Origin: Gigantopelta aegis | Lineage: Eukaryota > Mollusca > Gastropoda > Neomphalida > Peltospiridae | DNA length: 64,000 nt | Direction: 5' to 3' | Assembly (NCBI RefSeq): GCF_016097555.1 | Contig: NC_054706.1 | Location: 73,872,674 to 73,936,673, forward strand | Shown: piece by piece, positions 60,338-64,000 of the stretch | Layout: every line of letters starts with the position of its first letter | Numbering within the stretch: the stretch's first letter is position 1 | The notes under the pieces: generated by a model | The model's database searches: none | What the model saw: the letters and a program-made list of their open reading frames with translations, nothing else | What the model was told of the DNA's origin: nothing | Translations under genes and position numbers: made by a program

Positions 60338-61730
60338 GAGAAGTCTGTGTATTGGGATTAAAACATGCTCTGGGTGGCAGATGGTTGGAGAAGTCTGTGT
60401 ATTGGGATTAAAACTCGCTCTGGGTGGCAGATGGTTGGAGAAGTCGGTGTATTGGGATTAAAACTCGCTCTGGGTGGCAGATGGTTGGAGAAGTAGGTGT
60501 ATTGGGATTAAAACTCGCTCTGGGTGGCAGATGGTTGGAGAAGTCTGTGTATTGGGATTAAAACTCGCTCTGGGTGGCAGATGGTTGGAGAATTCTGTGT
60601 ATTGGGATTAAAACTCGCTCTGGGTGGCAGATGGTTGGAGAAGTCTGTGTATTGGGATTAAAACTCGCTCTGGGTGGCAGATGGTTGGAGAAGTCGGTGT
60701 ATTGGGATTAAAACTCGCTCTGGGTGGCAGATGGTTGGAGAAGTCGGTGTATTGGGATTAAAACTCGCTCTGGGTGGCAGATGGATAGAGAAGTCTGTGT
60801 ATAGGGATTAAAACTCGCTCTGGGTGGCAGATGGTTAGAGAAGTCGGTGTATTGGGATTAAAACTCGCTCTGGGTGGCAGATGGTTAGAGAAGTCGGTGT
60901 ATTGGGATTAAAACTTGCTCTGGGTGGCAGATGGTTAGAGAAGTCTGTGTATTGGGATTAAACTCGCTCTGGGTGGCAGATGGTTAGAGAAGTCGGTGTA
61001 TTGGGATTAAAATTCGCTCTGGGTGGCAGATGGTTAGAGAAGTTGGTCTATTGGGATTAAAACTCGCTCTGGGTGGCAGATTGTTAGAGAAGTCTGTGTA
61101 TTGGGATTAAAACTCACTCTGGGTGGCAGATGGTTGGAGAAGTCTGTGTATTGGGATTAAAACTCGCTCTGGGTGGCAGATGGTTGGAGAAGTCGGTGTA
61201 TTGGGATTAAAACTCGCTCTGGGTGGCAGATGGTTGGAGAAGTCGGTGTATTGGGATTAAAACTCGCTCTGGGTGGCAGATGGATAGAGAAGTCTGTGTA
61301 TAGGGATTAAAACTCGCTCTGGGTGGCAGATGGTTAGAGAAGTCGGTGTATTGGGATTAAAACTCGCTCTGGGTGGCAGATGGTTAGAGAAGTCGGTGTA
61401 TTGGGATTAAAACTTGCTCTGGGTGGCAGATGGTTAGAGAAGTCTGTGTATTGGGATTAAACTCGCTCTGGGTGGCAGATGGTTAGAGAAGTCGGTGTAT
61501 TGGGATTAAAATTCGCTCTGGGTGGCAGATGGTTAGAGAAGTTGGTCTATTGGGATTAAAACTCGCTCTGGGTGGCAGATTGTTAGAGAAGTCTGTGTAT
61601 TGGGATTAAAACTCACTCTGGGTGGCAGATGGATAGAGAAGTCAGTGTATTTGGATTAAAACACGCTCTGAGTGGCAGATGGTTAGAGAAGTTGGTGTGA
61701 TGGGATTTAAACTCGCTTTGGGTGGCAGAT
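60338..61730. repeat. 50-bp array, ~28 copies, with a 499-bp higher-order repeat
   Basis: Units contain GATTAAAACTCGCTCTGGGT, GGCAGATGGTTGGAGAAGTC and GGTGTATTGG. A block of ten units with private variants (TGGATAGAG/GTATAGGG, a one-base-short AAACTCGC, AAATTCGC, GTTGGTCTA, TTGTTAGAG) occurs twice, 499 bp apart (about 60631-61130 and 61131-61629). Confidence 0.94.
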
Positions 61731-61734
61731 TTGA

Positions 61735-62070
61735 TGTGAACGCACCACCAAAGCAAGTGTGAATGCACAAGCTATGCTGTATGGGTTTATTGGTTTTCTG
61801 TTGGTTATGATGGCAGTTTACATAGATAAATTCAAAGAAGAGAGCATCATGCTAGACCTGTTGTTAATGTTCTGTTGATCACAGCACATTAAAAAGATCA
61901 ATTTGGAGATGAGAGCATCATGCTCAACAGTTTTTGCTGATTCTCTGTTGATCACAGCAGTTTAAAAAGATGAGTTTGGAGAAGAGAATTTGTTAACCAT
62001 TGTAGGTGGGACTGGAATAGCTTGATCAATCATTGGCAAGCTTGTAGGAGGCAAATAATTTGCTTAGTTT
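61735..62070. other. non-coding sequence with a ~65-bp imperfect duplication
   Basis: GAGAGCATCATGCT and TTCTGTTGATCACAGCA occur twice (about 61840-61890 and 61910-61960). Confidence 0.55.
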
Positions 62071-62072
62071 AA

Positions 62073-62162
62073 AGTATGTTTTGTTTAACGACACAACTAG
62101 AGCACATTGATTTATTCAGCATCAGCTGTTGGATGTCAAACATTTGGTAATTCTGACATATG
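62073..62162 (-). mobile_element. SINE tail fragment, type II, minus strand
   Basis: TGTTTTGTTTAACGACACAA, GAGCACATTGATTTATTCAG and GATGTCAAACATTTGGTAAT. Confidence 0.8.
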
Positions 62163-62282
62163 TTGGTTGTTGGTGGATTTTAAAAACTAACTTAACTCCT
62201 AAAGTATTGAAAGGCACATCTTCAAACTTTCCAGGATTATTGGGGTCACATGATTTGAACAATGTCAGGTCAAAGGTCAAAT

Positions 62283-62306
62283 TAAAAAAAAAAAAAAAAA
62301 AAAAAA
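62283..62306. repeat. poly-A run
   Basis: ~23 A residues; the flanks do not show a recognisable retrocopy. Confidence 0.9.
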
Positions 62307-62557
62307 TCTCATTTGTTGGGATGTTTTTAAAGTAACACCAAACTCACATTTCTGTCAGTTGGAAGAGGAATTATAATGTCAGAAAGATCATTTGGTGGTC
62401 AAGGTCAGGTCAGACTTTAATAATCTATATCTTTATAGTAACATTGTGTCATAAACAACAGCAAGGTTTATGAAATTGCATCCAGTTTTCAACTGATATA
62501 AAATTGAATGCCCCAGACATAATCCTGCTAGCATGTTCACCACATACATATGCAGGG

Positions 62558-62875
62558 ACAGGTCATAACCCTGTGGTAAATCGCTCACTTAATGTGCAGC
62601 AAGTCTAGAATCGATCCCCTCATTGAGTTCATTGGGCTATTTCTTGTTCCAGCCAGTGCTCCTCAACTGGTGAAACAAAGGCTGTGGTATGTACTATCCT
62701 GTCTGTGGGATGCTTCATATAAAAGATCCCTTGTTAATCAGTAAGAGTAGTCCATTGTGTAGTGGCAGCAGGTTTCTTCTCTCGCTCTCTCATTATCTGT
62801 GTGGTCCTTAACCATAAGTCAGATGCCATATATCCAGACTTAAAATGTGTGTGCTTAAATAAAACATTCCTTCCA
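62558..62875 (+). mobile_element. SINE, tail type I, near full length
   Basis: Degenerate box A (ATAACCCTGTGGTAAATC), box B AGAATCGATCCCC, core, tail CTGTGTGGTCCTTAACCATA, ending AAACATTCCTTCC. Confidence 0.88.
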
Positions 62876-62947
62876 TATACATATTCATTCAAAAGCCTTT
62901 GAATCATCTGCAATGGCAAATCTGTTTGTGAAAATGGAACACCATGT

Positions 62948-63151
62948 CAGTATGACTTGTATGCAAAATTATAGCATTGGTCAGTATGACTTGTATTCAA
63001 AATTATAGCATTGGTCAGTATGACCTGTATTCAAAATTATAGCATTGGTCAGTATGACCTGTATTCAAAATTATAGCATTGGTCAGTATGACCTGTATTC
63101 AAAATTATAGCATTGGTCAGTATGACCTGTATTCAAAATTATAGCACACAC
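62948..63151. repeat. 34-bp array, 6 copies
   Basis: Units CAGTATGACCTGTATTCAAA, ATTATAGCATTGGT. The last copy leads into a SINE. Confidence 0.95.
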
Positions 63152-63164
63152 TTTTATAAGGTGG

Positions 63165-63500
63165 GAGCGGGACGTAGCCCAGTGGTACAGCGCTCGCTCG
63201 ATGTGTGGTCAGTCTGAGATCGATCCCCGTCGGTGGGCCCATTGGACTATTTCTTATTCCAGCCAGTGCACCACAACTGGTATAACAAAGGCTGTGGTAT
63301 GTACTACCCTGTCTGTGGGATGGTGCATATAAAAGATCTCTTGCTGCTAATTGAAAAGAGTAGCCCATGAAGTGGCAACAGTGGGTTTCCTCTCTCAATA
63401 TCTGTGTGGTCCTTAACCATATGTCTGACGCCATATATCCGTAAACGAAATGTGTTGAGTGCGTCGTTAAATAAACCATTTCCTTCCTTCCTTTTATAAT
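63165..63500 (+). mobile_element. SINE, tail type I, full length
   Basis: GACGTAGCCCAGTGGTACAG (box A), GAGATCGATCCCCGTCGG (box B), core, tail CTGTGTGGTCCTTAACCATA and GTTGAGTGCGTCGTTAAAT, ending CCATTTCCTTCCTTCC. One of the best-preserved copies in the window. Confidence 0.93.
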
Positions 63501-63714
63501 TGTGTTGGTGATTTTTTTTATATCAATGGGCTTTTTTATGCGGGTTTTGTTTTGTTGGTTTTGTTTTGGATATTACCGGGACAACCTACTGTTTGTTTAT
63601 GTGAAAAATGTTTGTGGTCTGTAACGGTGACAAATTCTAAGTGGAGTGTTTATATGTAATCAATATGCTGGAACAAATGCAGCTATAGCAGTATGCACAT
63701 TTATCTGTGATAAG

Positions 63715-64000
63715 TGGTGGGGCGTAGCCAGTGGTAAAGCGTCTGCTTGATGCATGGTCAGTTTAAGATCGATCCCCGGCGATGGACCCATTGGACTATT
63801 TCTCATTTCAGTCAGTGCACCACAACTGGTATATCACAGGCCATGGTATGTGCTATCCTGTCTATGAGATGATGCATATAAAAGATCCCTTGCTACTAAT
63901 GAAAAAATGTAGAGGGTTTCCTCTCTAATGACTATATGTCAAAATTACCAAATGTTTGACATCTAATAGCCGAAGATGAATAAATCAGTCAGCTCTAGTG
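63715..64000 (+). mobile_element. SINE, tail type II, cut by the window end
   Basis: GGGGCGTAGCCAGTGGTAAA (box A, one base short), AAGATCGATCCCCGGCG (box B), core, tail GTTTGACATCTAATAGCCG, up to CAGCTCTAGTG. Confidence 0.92.

Overview
The window is animal genomic DNA: AT-rich, intron-rich, and dense in SINEs and minisatellites. The SINE families (tRNA-derived heads, a shared core, tails ending in CTTCC or AAACAAAAC runs) and the protein sequence point to a lophotrochozoan, most likely a mollusc. The species cannot be named from the sequence alone. No prokaryotic features are present.

The one protein-coding gene I can support runs on the + strand from about 4.77 kb to 46.14 kb. Nineteen exons with GT-AG borders and fully compatible phases join to 3069 nt, encoding 1022 aa. 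Order of parts: an acidic N-terminal segment, a Ser-rich segment, two ankyrin repeats, a linker, a fibronectin type III domain, a long conserved middle region, a Ser/Asn-rich linker and a C-terminal Ras-association-like domain. This is the architecture of ANKFN1, also called Nmf9 in mouse and wide awake/banderuola in Drosophila. The first exon is the least certain part.

Layout. 1-4.7 kb: SINEs, one nested inside another with a target-site duplication, and a 47-bp array. 4.7-46.1 kb: ANKFN1 exons and introns, the introns full of SINE copies and minisatellites. 46.1-47.7 kb: tandem repeats in the likely 3' UTR or downstream. 47.7-64 kb: no convincing gene; two pogo/Tigger-like elements with terminal inverted repeats and TA flanks (48.2 and 59.1 kb), large 68-bp, 81-bp and 50-bp arrays, and many SINEs.

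The most unusual property is that minisatellites repeatedly start or end exactly at ANKFN1 splice junctions, and several repeat units contain the junction itself. About 34 copies of the exon 2 end plus its 5' splice site follow exon 2. Three copies of the exon 12 acceptor and exon start precede exon 12, and seven precede exon 15. Acceptor-like arrays also abut exons 5, 8 and 17. A second theme is that several arrays appear to have grown out of SINE fragments (17.1, 23.5, 40.3, 60.3 kb). All calls come from reading the sequence; no database search or transcript data were available.
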